Assembly: GCA_021299715.1 (NCBI GenBank)
Contig: JAJTEL010000001.1
Location: 333,171 to 397,170 of the forward strand
From: Ilumatobacteraceae bacterium
GTDB lineage: Bacteria > Actinomycetota > Acidimicrobiia > Acidimicrobiales > Ilumatobacteraceae
Reading direction: 5' to 3'
DNA length: 64,000 nucleotides
A model generated the notes under the pieces. That model had not been told where the DNA came from, did no database searches, and saw nothing but the letters and a program-made list of their open reading frames with translations. A program made the position numbers and the translations under genes. This document shows, one piece after another, positions 35,052 to 42,557 of this stretch. The number at the start of each line of letters is the position of its first letter. Within the stretch, counting starts at the first letter, position 1.

Positions 35052-35708
35052 ATGACTTCTGCGGATCGCACGTGGCAGCGCCACGATTGGCAGGGAACTG
35101 CCGCAGATTTCCATTCGCTCGAACCATCTTCGGAGCGCGGATTGTGGTGGTGCAACGTAGACACTCCCGCACTCATTGTTGGCTCGTCTCAGGACGTATC
35201 TGCTGTGAATGCGGTGTGTGCCGCAGAAAAAGGAATAGACGTTGTGCGACGTCGAAGCGGGGGAGGCATTGTGTTTGTGCATCCCTCCGATTCGGTGTGG
35301 ATAGACATCACCATTCCACGTGACGATTCACTGTGGGTTGATGACGTTGCTGAATCAATGTTGTGGCTGGGTTCGGTATTCGTTCATGCATTGTCACCAT
35401 GGCTAAAAACTTCTGTGTATACGCACAAATTTTCAGCGGAAGACTTCGGGCGCGACATCTGCTTCGTCAGTCATTCTCCTGGCGAAGTATTCGCGGGCGA
35501 TGCGAAGGTCGTTGGCATTAGTCAACGACGCACTCGTGACGGCGCCCGTTTTCAGTGCGTGATGTATCGCCAGTGGAATCCACATGAGTGGGCATCATGT
35601 GTTCACGCACACGACGCGGCCCGTGCCGCTAACGATGTGGCTGTTGCCACCGTTGGGGCAACCGCGCACGACATCGTGACTGCTGTGCACAACGCGCTTC
35701 CGTTGTAA
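35052..35708 (+). CDS. Lipoate/biotin ligase-like protein (LplA family)
   Basis: This is a 218-residue protein of the BPL/LPL fold. DVVRRRSGGGIVFVHPSDSV is the lipoyl-AMP-binding motif, and FAGDAKVVGISQRRTRDGAR includes the catalytic-type Lys. It is shorter than full LplA and lacks the accessory C-terminal domain, as is common in actinobacterial paralogues. It could attach or transfer lipoate or octanoate to E2 or H proteins. It ends at 35708 just before the mraZ control region. Confidence 0.8.
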   Translation: MTSADRTWQRHDWQGTAADFHSLEPSSERGLWWCNVDTPALIVGSSQDVSAVNAVCAAEKGIDVVRRRSGGGIVFVHPSDSVWIDITIPRDDSLWVDDVAESMLWLGSVFVHALSPWLKTSVYTHKFSAEDFGRDICFVSHSPGEVFAGDAKVVGISQRRTRDGARFQCVMYRQWNPHEWASCVHAHDAARAANDVAVATVGATAHDIVTAVHNALPL

Positions 35709-35788
35709 TTCACCCCCCCCCGCTCCTTCCTGCACCGAAGATGCATCTGTCTTTTGCGGCGCCCGCGCCCACCCGTGCCCAGGTTCAT

Positions 35789-35864
35789 TGGGGTCCGTGG
35801 GGTCCGGTGGGGGGAGTGGTGGAGAAAAGTGGGGGGAAAAGGTTGACATAGGGGGAAAGTGGGG
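35789..35864 (+). promoter_or_regulatory. Putative MraZ operator array
   Basis: TGGGG cores start at 35789, 35798 and 35808, spaced 9-10 bp, about one helical turn. Two further AAAGTGGGG copies lie at 35827 and 35856. MraZ is known to bind direct repeats of TGGGN5 (Escherichia coli) or AAAGTG-type boxes (mollicutes) before its own gene. The array overlaps the promoter at 35843-35872, so self-repression of the division cluster is likely. Confidence 0.7.
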
Positions 35865-35872
35865 AATAAAGT
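35843..35872 (+). promoter_or_regulatory. Promoter of the mraZ/division cluster
   Basis: A consensus TTGACA at 35843-35848 is followed after 18 bp by TAAAGT at 35867-35872, and one AAAGTGGGG box lies inside the spacer. mraZ begins 44 bp after the -10 element. This is the best sigma-70-type promoter seen in the window. Confidence 0.65.
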
Positions 35873-35916
35873 AAAAACCGAGGTGGAGGCGGAGAACTCC
35901 CCCGGGAGGCGGAGAA

Positions 35917-36333
35917 GTGTTCGTAGGAGTGCATGAGCGACAGCTCGACCCAAAGGGTCGTCTTGCGCTGCCTGCTGCATTCCGTCCACGTCTTGAGCCA
36001 CGTTGTTATCTCTCGTTTGGTCGCGACAAGTGCATCGATGTGATGACCGCCGAGGCCTTCGAACGAGAAGCCGCAGACATCTTGGAAAAAGTTCGTCGTG
36101 GCGAATTGGGCCGAAGTGAATCTCGTGCGCTTGCTGTGAGCACTGTTGAAGCAACGATTGATGCACAGGGTCGCATCACCATTGACGAGAAGTTGCGTGA
36201 GTACGCAGGAATCTTGTTGGGCGCAAAAGTCACCGTTGCAGGTTCTTTTGACCGAGTTGAAATTTGGGAACCAGAGCGCCACGAACGCAACATCGGTGCT
36301 GGTACCGAAATGATCGCTGGAGCGGGCGCGTGA
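35917..36333 (+). CDS. mraZ: Transcriptional regulator MraZ
   Basis: This is a 138-residue protein with two SpoVT/AbrB-like repeats. The first has HERQLDPKGRLALPAAFRPR with the DxKGR motif, and the second has EATIDAQGRITIDEKLREYA with the matching DAQGR. MraZ forms a ring of subunits that binds direct repeats before the division cluster. The GTG at 35917 follows GGGAGG. It is the first gene of the cluster and likely controls its own promoter. Confidence 0.95.
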   Translation: MFVGVHERQLDPKGRLALPAAFRPRLEPRCYLSFGRDKCIDVMTAEAFEREAADILEKVRRGELGRSESRALAVSTVEATIDAQGRITIDEKLREYAGILLGAKVTVAGSFDRVEIWEPERHERNIGAGTEMIAGAGA

Positions 36334-36378
36334 TCGCCGATGCTTCGAATGTCCTATCAACACTCTGGAGGTCCACGA

Positions 36379-36492
36379 CCTCTGGCAGTCTCCCGGATGG
36401 CACGGTGGTTAGCTCCAACTCCGCCCGCTGCCATCGCGCACGTACCGGGGATAAATCCGGACGGCATTTGCTGTCCGGGAGGCTGCCAGGGG
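36379..36492 (+). ncRNA. Structured 5' leader of rsmH, candidate mraW RNA motif
   Basis: Bases 36379-36397 can pair with 36474-36492 over 19 bp, with two G-U pairs. A second hairpin of 10 bp (36456-36465 with 36470-36479, loop ATTT) competes with the inner part but leaves the outer 12 bp intact, so a junction with side arms is also possible. The only Shine-Dalgarno-like sequence before rsmH (AGGGG, 36488-36492) lies in the 3' arm. Position and lineage match the mraW motif described in actinobacteria. Confidence 0.72.
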
Positions 36493-36500
36493 CCGACGGA

Positions 36501-37463
36501 ATGTCTCGCATGAGCGACACCTTCATTCACGAACCAGTGATGCTGGACGAGATCTTGTCGGTCTTTGCCGACATGAACGATGGTGTCTATCTGGATGCAA
36601 CATTGGGTGGTGCTGGACACGCAAGCGCAGTCCTCTCAGCGCATCCCGGCGTGTCGCTATTGGGTATTGATCACGACGACGTTGCACTTGCAGCGGCGTC
36701 GTTAGTTCTCACCGATGCTGGTCTTGGTGGACGTGCGACCCTCCGGCGCGCCCGCTTTGATTCGGTGTCACGTGTCGTGGCCGAAGAGGGGATCGGTTCG
36801 TTGGCCGGCGCCCTCTTCGACCTCGGCGTGTCGTCTCCACAGTTCGACGTTGCCGAGCGAGGCTTCTCGTATCGATTTGATGCGCCACTCGACATGCGCA
36901 TGGATCGTTCGCAGTCGATTAGTGCAGATTCTGTGGTGAACGGATACGACGAATATGCGTTGGCAGACATGTTGCGCCGAAATGCAGATGAGAAGTTTGC
37001 GGGTCGTATCGCACGCGCAATAGTTACAGCTCGCCCAATTCGTTCAACAACTCACTTGTCAGAAGTTGTGGTGTCGGCAATACCTGCACCAGCTCGACGT
37101 CGGGGTGGTCATCCAGCAAAGCGCACATTTCAGGCAGTTCGCATAGAGGTCAATGCTGAATTAGACATTCTGCCTGGAGCACTTCGCGACACCATCGCAC
37201 TTCTTGCTCCTGGCGCATGTCTTGCAGTGCTGTCGTATCACTCTGGCGAAGATCGAATTGTGAAATCGGTAATGCGCGCCGCAGAAACCGGTAATTGCAC
37301 ATGTCCCTCGCATCTTCCGTGTGGTTGTGGCGCAGTGCGAACTGTTGAGCGCGTGCGTGTGTCTCGCGAGGCAACTCGTGAAGAACAAGTTCGCAATCCC
37401 CGAAGCACGTCGGCTCGTCTGCGTGTTGTGCGCAAACTGTCTGTTGTAAAGGCGACTAAGTAG
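36501..37463 (+). CDS. rsmH: 16S rRNA (cytosine(1402)-N4)-methyltransferase
   Basis: This is a 320-residue SAM-dependent enzyme (MraW) that methylates C1402 of 16S rRNA. HEPVMLDEILSVFADMNDGV and YLDATLGGAGHASAVL hold the SAM loop; FDLGVSSPQFDVAERGFSYR and MRMDRSQSISA are strictly family. HPAKRTFQAVRIEVNAEL and a Cys-rich CTCPSHLPCGC region follow. Start may be ATG 36501 or 36510. A frame extending to 36264 is rejected because it crosses the structured leader. Confidence 0.95.
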   Translation: MSRMSDTFIHEPVMLDEILSVFADMNDGVYLDATLGGAGHASAVLSAHPGVSLLGIDHDDVALAAASLVLTDAGLGGRATLRRARFDSVSRVVAEEGIGSLAGALFDLGVSSPQFDVAERGFSYRFDAPLDMRMDRSQSISADSVVNGYDEYALADMLRRNADEKFAGRIARAIVTARPIRSTTHLSEVVVSAIPAPARRRGGHPAKRTFQAVRIEVNAELDILPGALRDTIALLAPGACLAVLSYHSGEDRIVKSVMRAAETGNCTCPSHLPCGCGAVRTVERVRVSREATREEQVRNPRSTSARLRVVRKLSVVKATK

Positions 37464-37465
37464 TT

Positions 37466-37930
37466 ATGGCCGTCGCCTTTCGTTTTCCCTCTGTTCTCGC
37501 ACCACGTGAAACTGGCACGCGCACTCCGTTGTCTGTTGTTCCGCAGTCTGAACGACGTTACGTACGAGTCTTTACTACCATCGCTGTCATCGTGGTGGCC
37601 ATGGGTTTGGTTGTCGCACTGCGGGCTCACATGGCAAATCAGCAAATGAAGATTGACTCATTGAATTACGACATCTCGCGGGCTCGTCTGCATTTCGACA
37701 CCCTTCGTGCCGAACGTGCTGCCCTTCAGTCGCCAGAAAAGCTCATTGCAAATGCCCGCGACATGGGAATGGTGCCAAGTGTGACAACACGCATCATTGA
37801 TATTCCAGCGGCAGTGGCTGCAGAAGTTGCAGCAACAGTTGGGAAAGTCGACTCCGATGTGGCATCCGCTCAAGAATCTCAACTCGATGAGTTCGGTCGC
37901 CTCAAAGTTGCAGTTGTCGGTGCGCCGTGA
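37466..37930 (+). CDS. ftsL: FtsL-like cell division protein
   Basis: This is a 154-residue bitopic protein, with a basic cytoplasmic N-terminus, one helix at about residues 35-55 (VFTTIAVIVVAMGLVVALRA) and a coiled-coil stretch IDSLNYDISRARLHFDTLRA typical of FtsL/FtsB. Then comes LIANARDMGMVPS. FtsL links FtsQ/FtsB to FtsI and FtsW at the septum. Identification relies mainly on topology and position between rsmH and ftsI, overlapping ftsI by 4 bp. Confidence 0.82.
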   Translation: MAVAFRFPSVLAPRETGTRTPLSVVPQSERRYVRVFTTIAVIVVAMGLVVALRAHMANQQMKIDSLNYDISRARLHFDTLRAERAALQSPEKLIANARDMGMVPSVTTRIIDIPAAVAAEVAATVGKVDSDVASAQESQLDEFGRLKVAVVGAP

Positions 37931-40053
37931 GCAACGAATCTCGTCGCGGTACGCGTTCGCACGGATCGCCGTCACGTAGTTCGACACGTTCGCAGTCAAC
38001 ATCACGTTCCGCGTCGTCATCACGTTCGCAGTCAACTTCACGGTCCGCGTCGTCATCTCGTTCACAGTCTTCACCGCGTCACGATGATGCACCGCGGTCA
38101 TCATCTCGTACGCGTTCTGCACCACAATCGCGTCGCCCTGCGTCACAGCCTCGTCAACGTTCTACGGCACACAGTCGCCCACGATCCCAGGCGCCGTCGC
38201 CATTTGAATCAATGGTGAAGAGCGCTGTTGCCGGTTTTGCGCATGAAGTGAAAATGGCGTTTAACGGCGATGTTCCACCAGAACACAAGGCCAGCAGAAT
38301 TTCTTCTGCTCAAGCTCACAAATTGGTGAAAAAGAGATTGCGATTCTCTATTGCGTTCTTTGCGGTTCTTCTCATCGGTATTGCCGGACGAGTTGTGCTT
38401 CTCCAAACTGTGTGGCGCGATGGGTATTTCGAGGCCAGCGTCGACCAGCGCACCCGCGTGAACATCATTCGTGCAACTCGTGGAGTCATCTTTGACCGCA
38501 ATGGCAATGAACTTGCTTTGTCCGTTCCCAGCACAACGGTGTACGCCGATCCGCGTGAGATTTCAGATCCGGTGGGAACAGCGCGTTCACTTGCGGCAGT
38601 CTTGGGTTACATGCCAGACCAAGAGGCAAAACTTGCTGAAAAATTGGCGCAGCCAGGTTCGAAGTTTCACTACATTGCACGAGAACTCAGTAAGGATGAA
38701 GCCGCAATTCTCTTAAATTTGGGTCTTCCTGGTATCTATTCGTACACCGAACCGTCGCGACAAGTGGAAGGCGGAGTTGCCCAAGCGGTCATTGGAAAAA
38801 CTGACCCAGATGGCGTTGGAACGTCTGGACTTGAAAAGCAGTTCAACAATTTGCTCATTGGTGCCGACGGCAAATCAATTCGCGAAGTCGACAAGAACGG
38901 CCGTTCAATTGCCGGAGTGGGAAAAACCACGGTCACCCCGGTGCCTGGTGACGACTTAGTGCTCACCATTGACAAAACAGTTCAGTACCACACAGATGCC
39001 GCGTTGCTCGACCGAGTCGGTCAATTGGGTGCCAAAGGCGGAACAGCAATTGTGATGGATTCGGTAACAGGCGAAATCTATGCAATGTCAAACGTACGCC
39101 GTGATGAAAGCGGGGCAGCCATCATTGCGACTGGCAACTTTGCTGCAGTTGAGGCGTATGAACCGGGGTCGGTTGCAAAAGTTTTCAGTATTAGTGCAGC
39201 ACTGAACGAAGGAAAAATTACTGCAGACTCAGTGTTCTCTGTTCCTGGCGTTACCACCATTGACGGATTCCCCATTCGTGATGCGTGGCCGCACCCCACC
39301 ATGGACATGAATGTGCGAACCATCCTGAGTGAGAGCTCGAACATTGGCACCATGTTGGCTGCACACACAATCTCAAGTGAGAAGTTGCACGACTATTACG
39401 CAGCTTTTGGTTTTGGCCGCAAGACGGGTCTTGAGTATCCCGGCGAAAGCCGTGGCATTTTGCGCGATGCAAAGAAATGGCGTGGAACAGAGAAGTACAC
39501 CGTTACCTATGGTTACGGGCTTGCAACCACTGCTCTGCAGTTAGTTGCCGGAGTAAACACTGTGGCGAATAAAGGGGTTTTCGTAGAGCCTCGACTTGTG
39601 AAGGCCACCATCGATAAAAACGGAAATCGCAAAGACGTGGCCGCGTCTAAGACGCGCCCTGTGCTCACCGAAGCAACGTCGGCCACCATGATTGATTTGA
39701 TGAGCGAGGCCGTATGCACTGGTACGGGTGAACTGGCCAAAGTCAAAGGCATGGAGATTGCCGGCAAGACAGGGACCGGATACAAGGTGCAGTCAAACGG
39801 TACCTACGCAACCGACTCTGGTGCGCGGCGTTACTTTGCATCATTTGCAGGTTTTTTCCCTGCGCGTAATCCTCGCATCACAATGCTGATCAGCATTGAC
39901 GAACCAAGTGCAGATTCTCGAGATCGATTTGGCGGTACTGCAGCAGCGCCTGTGTTCGCTCGGTTGGTACCGACCATCATGCGTGAATTGGGAATTGAAT
40001 CGACTGGGCCGAGTACTGGTTGTAAGGCTGGCGCCACCAACGCAGGAAATTAA
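37927..40053 (+). CDS. ftsI: Septal class B penicillin-binding protein (FtsI/PBP3)
   Basis: This is a 708-residue septal transpeptidase. An unusual Arg/Ser-rich cytoplasmic N-terminus of about 95 residues comes first, then a linker and a membrane helix near 138-158. The pedestal domain begins RGVIFDRNGNELALS, and the active site has SVAK with Ser at about 415, SSN near 466 and KTG at about 614. The N-terminal region is encoded by 36-bp tandem repeats. It is longer than typical FtsI (about 600) because of this extension. It lies between ftsL and murE. Confidence 0.94.
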   Translation: MSNESRRGTRSHGSPSRSSTRSQSTSRSASSSRSQSTSRSASSSRSQSSPRHDDAPRSSSRTRSAPQSRRPASQPRQRSTAHSRPRSQAPSPFESMVKSAVAGFAHEVKMAFNGDVPPEHKASRISSAQAHKLVKKRLRFSIAFFAVLLIGIAGRVVLLQTVWRDGYFEASVDQRTRVNIIRATRGVIFDRNGNELALSVPSTTVYADPREISDPVGTARSLAAVLGYMPDQEAKLAEKLAQPGSKFHYIARELSKDEAAILLNLGLPGIYSYTEPSRQVEGGVAQAVIGKTDPDGVGTSGLEKQFNNLLIGADGKSIREVDKNGRSIAGVGKTTVTPVPGDDLVLTIDKTVQYHTDAALLDRVGQLGAKGGTAIVMDSVTGEIYAMSNVRRDESGAAIIATGNFAAVEAYEPGSVAKVFSISAALNEGKITADSVFSVPGVTTIDGFPIRDAWPHPTMDMNVRTILSESSNIGTMLAAHTISSEKLHDYYAAFGFGRKTGLEYPGESRGILRDAKKWRGTEKYTVTYGYGLATTALQLVAGVNTVANKGVFVEPRLVKATIDKNGNRKDVAASKTRPVLTEATSATMIDLMSEAVCTGTGELAKVKGMEIAGKTGTGYKVQSNGTYATDSGARRYFASFAGFFPARNPRITMLISIDEPSADSRDRFGGTAAAPVFARLVPTIMRELGIESTGPSTGCKAGATNAGN
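37987..38082 (+). repeat. 36-bp tandem repeat in ftsI
   Basis: Two near-identical 36-bp units (37987-38022 and 38023-38058) and a partial third encode RSQSTSRSASSS twice and then RSQSSPR. Three differences separate the first two copies at the DNA level and none at the protein level, suggesting selection for the peptide. Confidence 0.85.
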
Positions 40054-40062
40054 GGGCCAATC

Positions 40063-41502
40063 ATGAGCCGCTATTCGTGTCGCCCTGCGCAACTCAGCGA
40101 ACTGCTTGCCTCTGTGCGCAGCGAGTACACGGCAACAAATGATCACGTCATGGTGTCTGGCATCTCTCAAGATTCGCGGTCACTGACAACTGGAGATGTC
40201 TATTGCTGTGTTCGCGGCGAAACATTCAACGGAACAGAATTCATTGCCGACGCTCTTGCGGCGGGCGCAGTTGCAGTCGTGGTCGATACAGATGTGTCTG
40301 GTATCCCAGACCACATTGCCGTCGTCACGGTGCCGAATGTTCGTGAATTTCTTGGTCCATTTGCTTCGTCGTGCTTTGGCCATCCATCTCATTCATTACG
40401 AATGGTGGGTGTCACCGGCACAAATGGAAAAACGTCGACCACATCGATGATTGCGTCAATTCTTCAAGCAGATGGTATTGCAACGCAAACAGTTGGCACA
40501 TTGTCGGGGGAGCGAACCACTCCTGAAGCCATTGACCTTCACGCTGCTCTGCGTACGTGGGTAGATGACGGTGTCTCGGCAGTTGTCATGGAAGTGTCGT
40601 CTCATGCGCTGGTACAACATCGCGTTGACGGCATCATGTTTGAGGTTGCAGTTTTTACGAACATCGGTCGAGATCATCTGGACTTCCACAAGACCGAAGA
40701 AGCTTATTTCGCGGCAAAAGCTCGTTTGTTCTCTCCAGAACTTTCTCGACAAGGTGTGGTCAACATCGACGATCCGAAGGGGAGTTTGCTCAATGATGCG
40801 GCTCCAATTCAAATGATTGGTTTCTCGCGTAACGATGCACACAACATCTCACTTGCTGTTGATCACGTTGCATATGTATGGGACGGCATCTCGCTTCGTC
40901 TCCCCATGGGTGGAGAATTCACATTGATGAATTCTTTGGCGGCGGTGACGGCTGCGCATGTGTTGGGTGTGTCTCGTGAGTCGCTGGCAGAGGGGTTGCT
41001 GTCCATGACGCCAGTTCCAGGGCGCTTCGAACCAGTTGCTACGTCGCTGGGTTTTGGCGTCATTGTGGACTACGCGCATACGCCAGAAAGCCTGGAGTCC
41101 GTCTTGGCGTCTGCGCGCGAATTATGTGCTGGACGAATCATCGTTGTGTTTGGTTGCGGCGGACATCGCGATCACGGAAAGAGGCCGCTCATGGGTGCAA
41201 TTGCAGAAGCACGTGCAGATCGCGTCATTGTCACATCGGATAATCCTCGTGACGAAGACCCACATCGCATTATTGACGACATTTTCCAGGGTGTTACACC
41301 TACCGCAACGCATTGCTCGCGTGAAGTAGATCGTGAACGTGCAATCGCATCCGCCATTTCAGAGGCTGGGCGTGGTGACATAGTAGTAATCGCAGGCAAA
41401 GGGCACGAGTCCACACAAGACATCGCTGGCGTTCTTCATCCATTTCTCGATGCAGACGTTGCGCGCAAATACGTGACACAACGGGAGGAGACAAGACAAT
41501 GA
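40063..41502 (+). CDS. murE: UDP-MurNAc-L-Ala-D-Glu ligase MurE (meso-DAP type)
   Basis: This is a 479-residue Mur ligase that adds the third residue of the stem peptide. SGISQDSRSLTTGDVYCCVRG is the UDP-binding N-domain, GVTGTNGKTSTTS (residues 116-128) the ATP loop, and the DNPR motif at 393-396 selects meso-diaminopimelate, whereas Lys enzymes carry DDPN. FGCGGHRDHGKRP follows the family. The stop overlaps the mraY start by 4 bp (ATGA), leaving no room for murF. Confidence 0.95.
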   Translation: MSRYSCRPAQLSELLASVRSEYTATNDHVMVSGISQDSRSLTTGDVYCCVRGETFNGTEFIADALAAGAVAVVVDTDVSGIPDHIAVVTVPNVREFLGPFASSCFGHPSHSLRMVGVTGTNGKTSTTSMIASILQADGIATQTVGTLSGERTTPEAIDLHAALRTWVDDGVSAVVMEVSSHALVQHRVDGIMFEVAVFTNIGRDHLDFHKTEEAYFAAKARLFSPELSRQGVVNIDDPKGSLLNDAAPIQMIGFSRNDAHNISLAVDHVAYVWDGISLRLPMGGEFTLMNSLAAVTAAHVLGVSRESLAEGLLSMTPVPGRFEPVATSLGFGVIVDYAHTPESLESVLASARELCAGRIIVVFGCGGHRDHGKRPLMGAIAEARADRVIVTSDNPRDEDPHRIIDDIFQGVTPTATHCSREVDRERAIASAISEAGRGDIVVIAGKGHESTQDIAGVLHPFLDADVARKYVTQREETRQ

Positions 41503-42557
41503 TTGCTGTTCTCATCGCTGGTGCCGTGTCCATGATTTTGTCCCTGTTTGGAACTCGTCGCCTCATTGGCTTTTTCGACAACTTGGGTAAAGGCCAACCA
41601 ATTCTCGGATCCGAAGATCACGGACCGGTTCATCACATGAAGAAACAAGGCACTGCCACCATGGGTGGCATTGCGATTTTAATTTCTGCATTCGTGGGTT
41701 GGTTAGTGGCGCATACACGTGATGGCATTGCGTTGTCGGACCAGGCAATGATCATGTGGGCAGGCGTTGCAATCTTGGCCGCAATGGGCTTTCTTGATGA
41801 CTATTTGAAGGTTCGCAAATCGCACAACCGGGGCATCTTCTGGAAGAAGAAGGGTTGGATCACATTCGGCTTAGTGGTCATTGTGATGTATTGGTTGTCG
41901 GTCGGAACAGGTGTCAGCGAAACTTTGTCGTTTACTCGATTCGATCTGCCTGGCTGGGAACTGAATCAGGCCGTTTGGGTGGTGTGGACAGCCATCATGG
42001 TGTGGTCAACAACGAACGCAGTGAACGTCACCGATGGTCTTGATGGTCTCGCTGCAGGTTCTGCTCTTTTTGGATTCCTCGCATTTACGGTCATTGCGTA
42101 TTGGGCATTTCGTAATCCCGATGTGTATGAACTGGTGAACCCACTCGACCTTGCGGTGTTCTCTGCAGCCATGGCGGGTGCGTGTGGTGGTTTCCTGTGG
42201 TGGAATGCTGCGCCCGCCAGAATTTTCATGGGCGATGTGGGCGCACTGGGAATTGGTGCAGCGCTTGGTCTTCTGGCTGTTGCAACGAACACTCATTTGT
42301 TGCTTCCACTGATCTGTGCTCTGAATGTCATGGAATCAGGATCTGTGGCGCTGCAGATGGGTGTGTTTAAGGCGTCGGGCAGGAAAAGACGATTGTTCCG
42401 AATGTCTCCCATTCATCACCATTTTGAACTGTTGGGGTGGCCAGAGACAACGGTGATCATTCGCTTCTGGATTTTGTCCGGAATCTGTGTCGCTGTTGCT
42501 CTCGGCATTTTCATCGCCGACTTCACAAACATTGCTGATTCATTTGCGGGAAGGTGA
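41499..42557 (+). CDS. mraY: Phospho-MurNAc-pentapeptide translocase
   Basis: This is a 352-residue integral membrane enzyme with about ten helices that makes lipid I. The cytosolic motif KKQGTATMGGIAI, the Asp pair of FLDDYLKVRKSHNRG, NAVNVTDGLDGLAAGSALF and FMGDVGALGIGAALG carry the catalytic residues. SPIHHHFELLGWPET near the C-terminus is diagnostic. It overlaps murE upstream and ftsW downstream. Confidence 0.96.
   Translation: MIAVLIAGAVSMILSLFGTRRLIGFFDNLGKGQPILGSEDHGPVHHMKKQGTATMGGIAILISAFVGWLVAHTRDGIALSDQAMIMWAGVAILAAMGFLDDYLKVRKSHNRGIFWKKKGWITFGLVVIVMYWLSVGTGVSETLSFTRFDLPGWELNQAVWVVWTAIMVWSTTNAVNVTDGLDGLAAGSALFGFLAFTVIAYWAFRNPDVYELVNPLDLAVFSAAMAGACGGFLWWNAAPARIFMGDVGALGIGAALGLLAVATNTHLLLPLICALNVMESGSVALQMGVFKASGRKRRLFRMSPIHHHFELLGWPETTVIIRFWILSGICVAVALGIFIADFTNIADSFAGR

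Noticed and set aside
35711-35721. Run of nine C after the LplA-like gene as a phase-variation tract
   Set aside because: It lies outside coding sequence and upstream of the promoter; slippage there has no evident effect.
36264-36500. N-terminal extension of rsmH
   Set aside because: It overlaps mraZ and crosses the structured leader, and the residues are unlike any RsmH.
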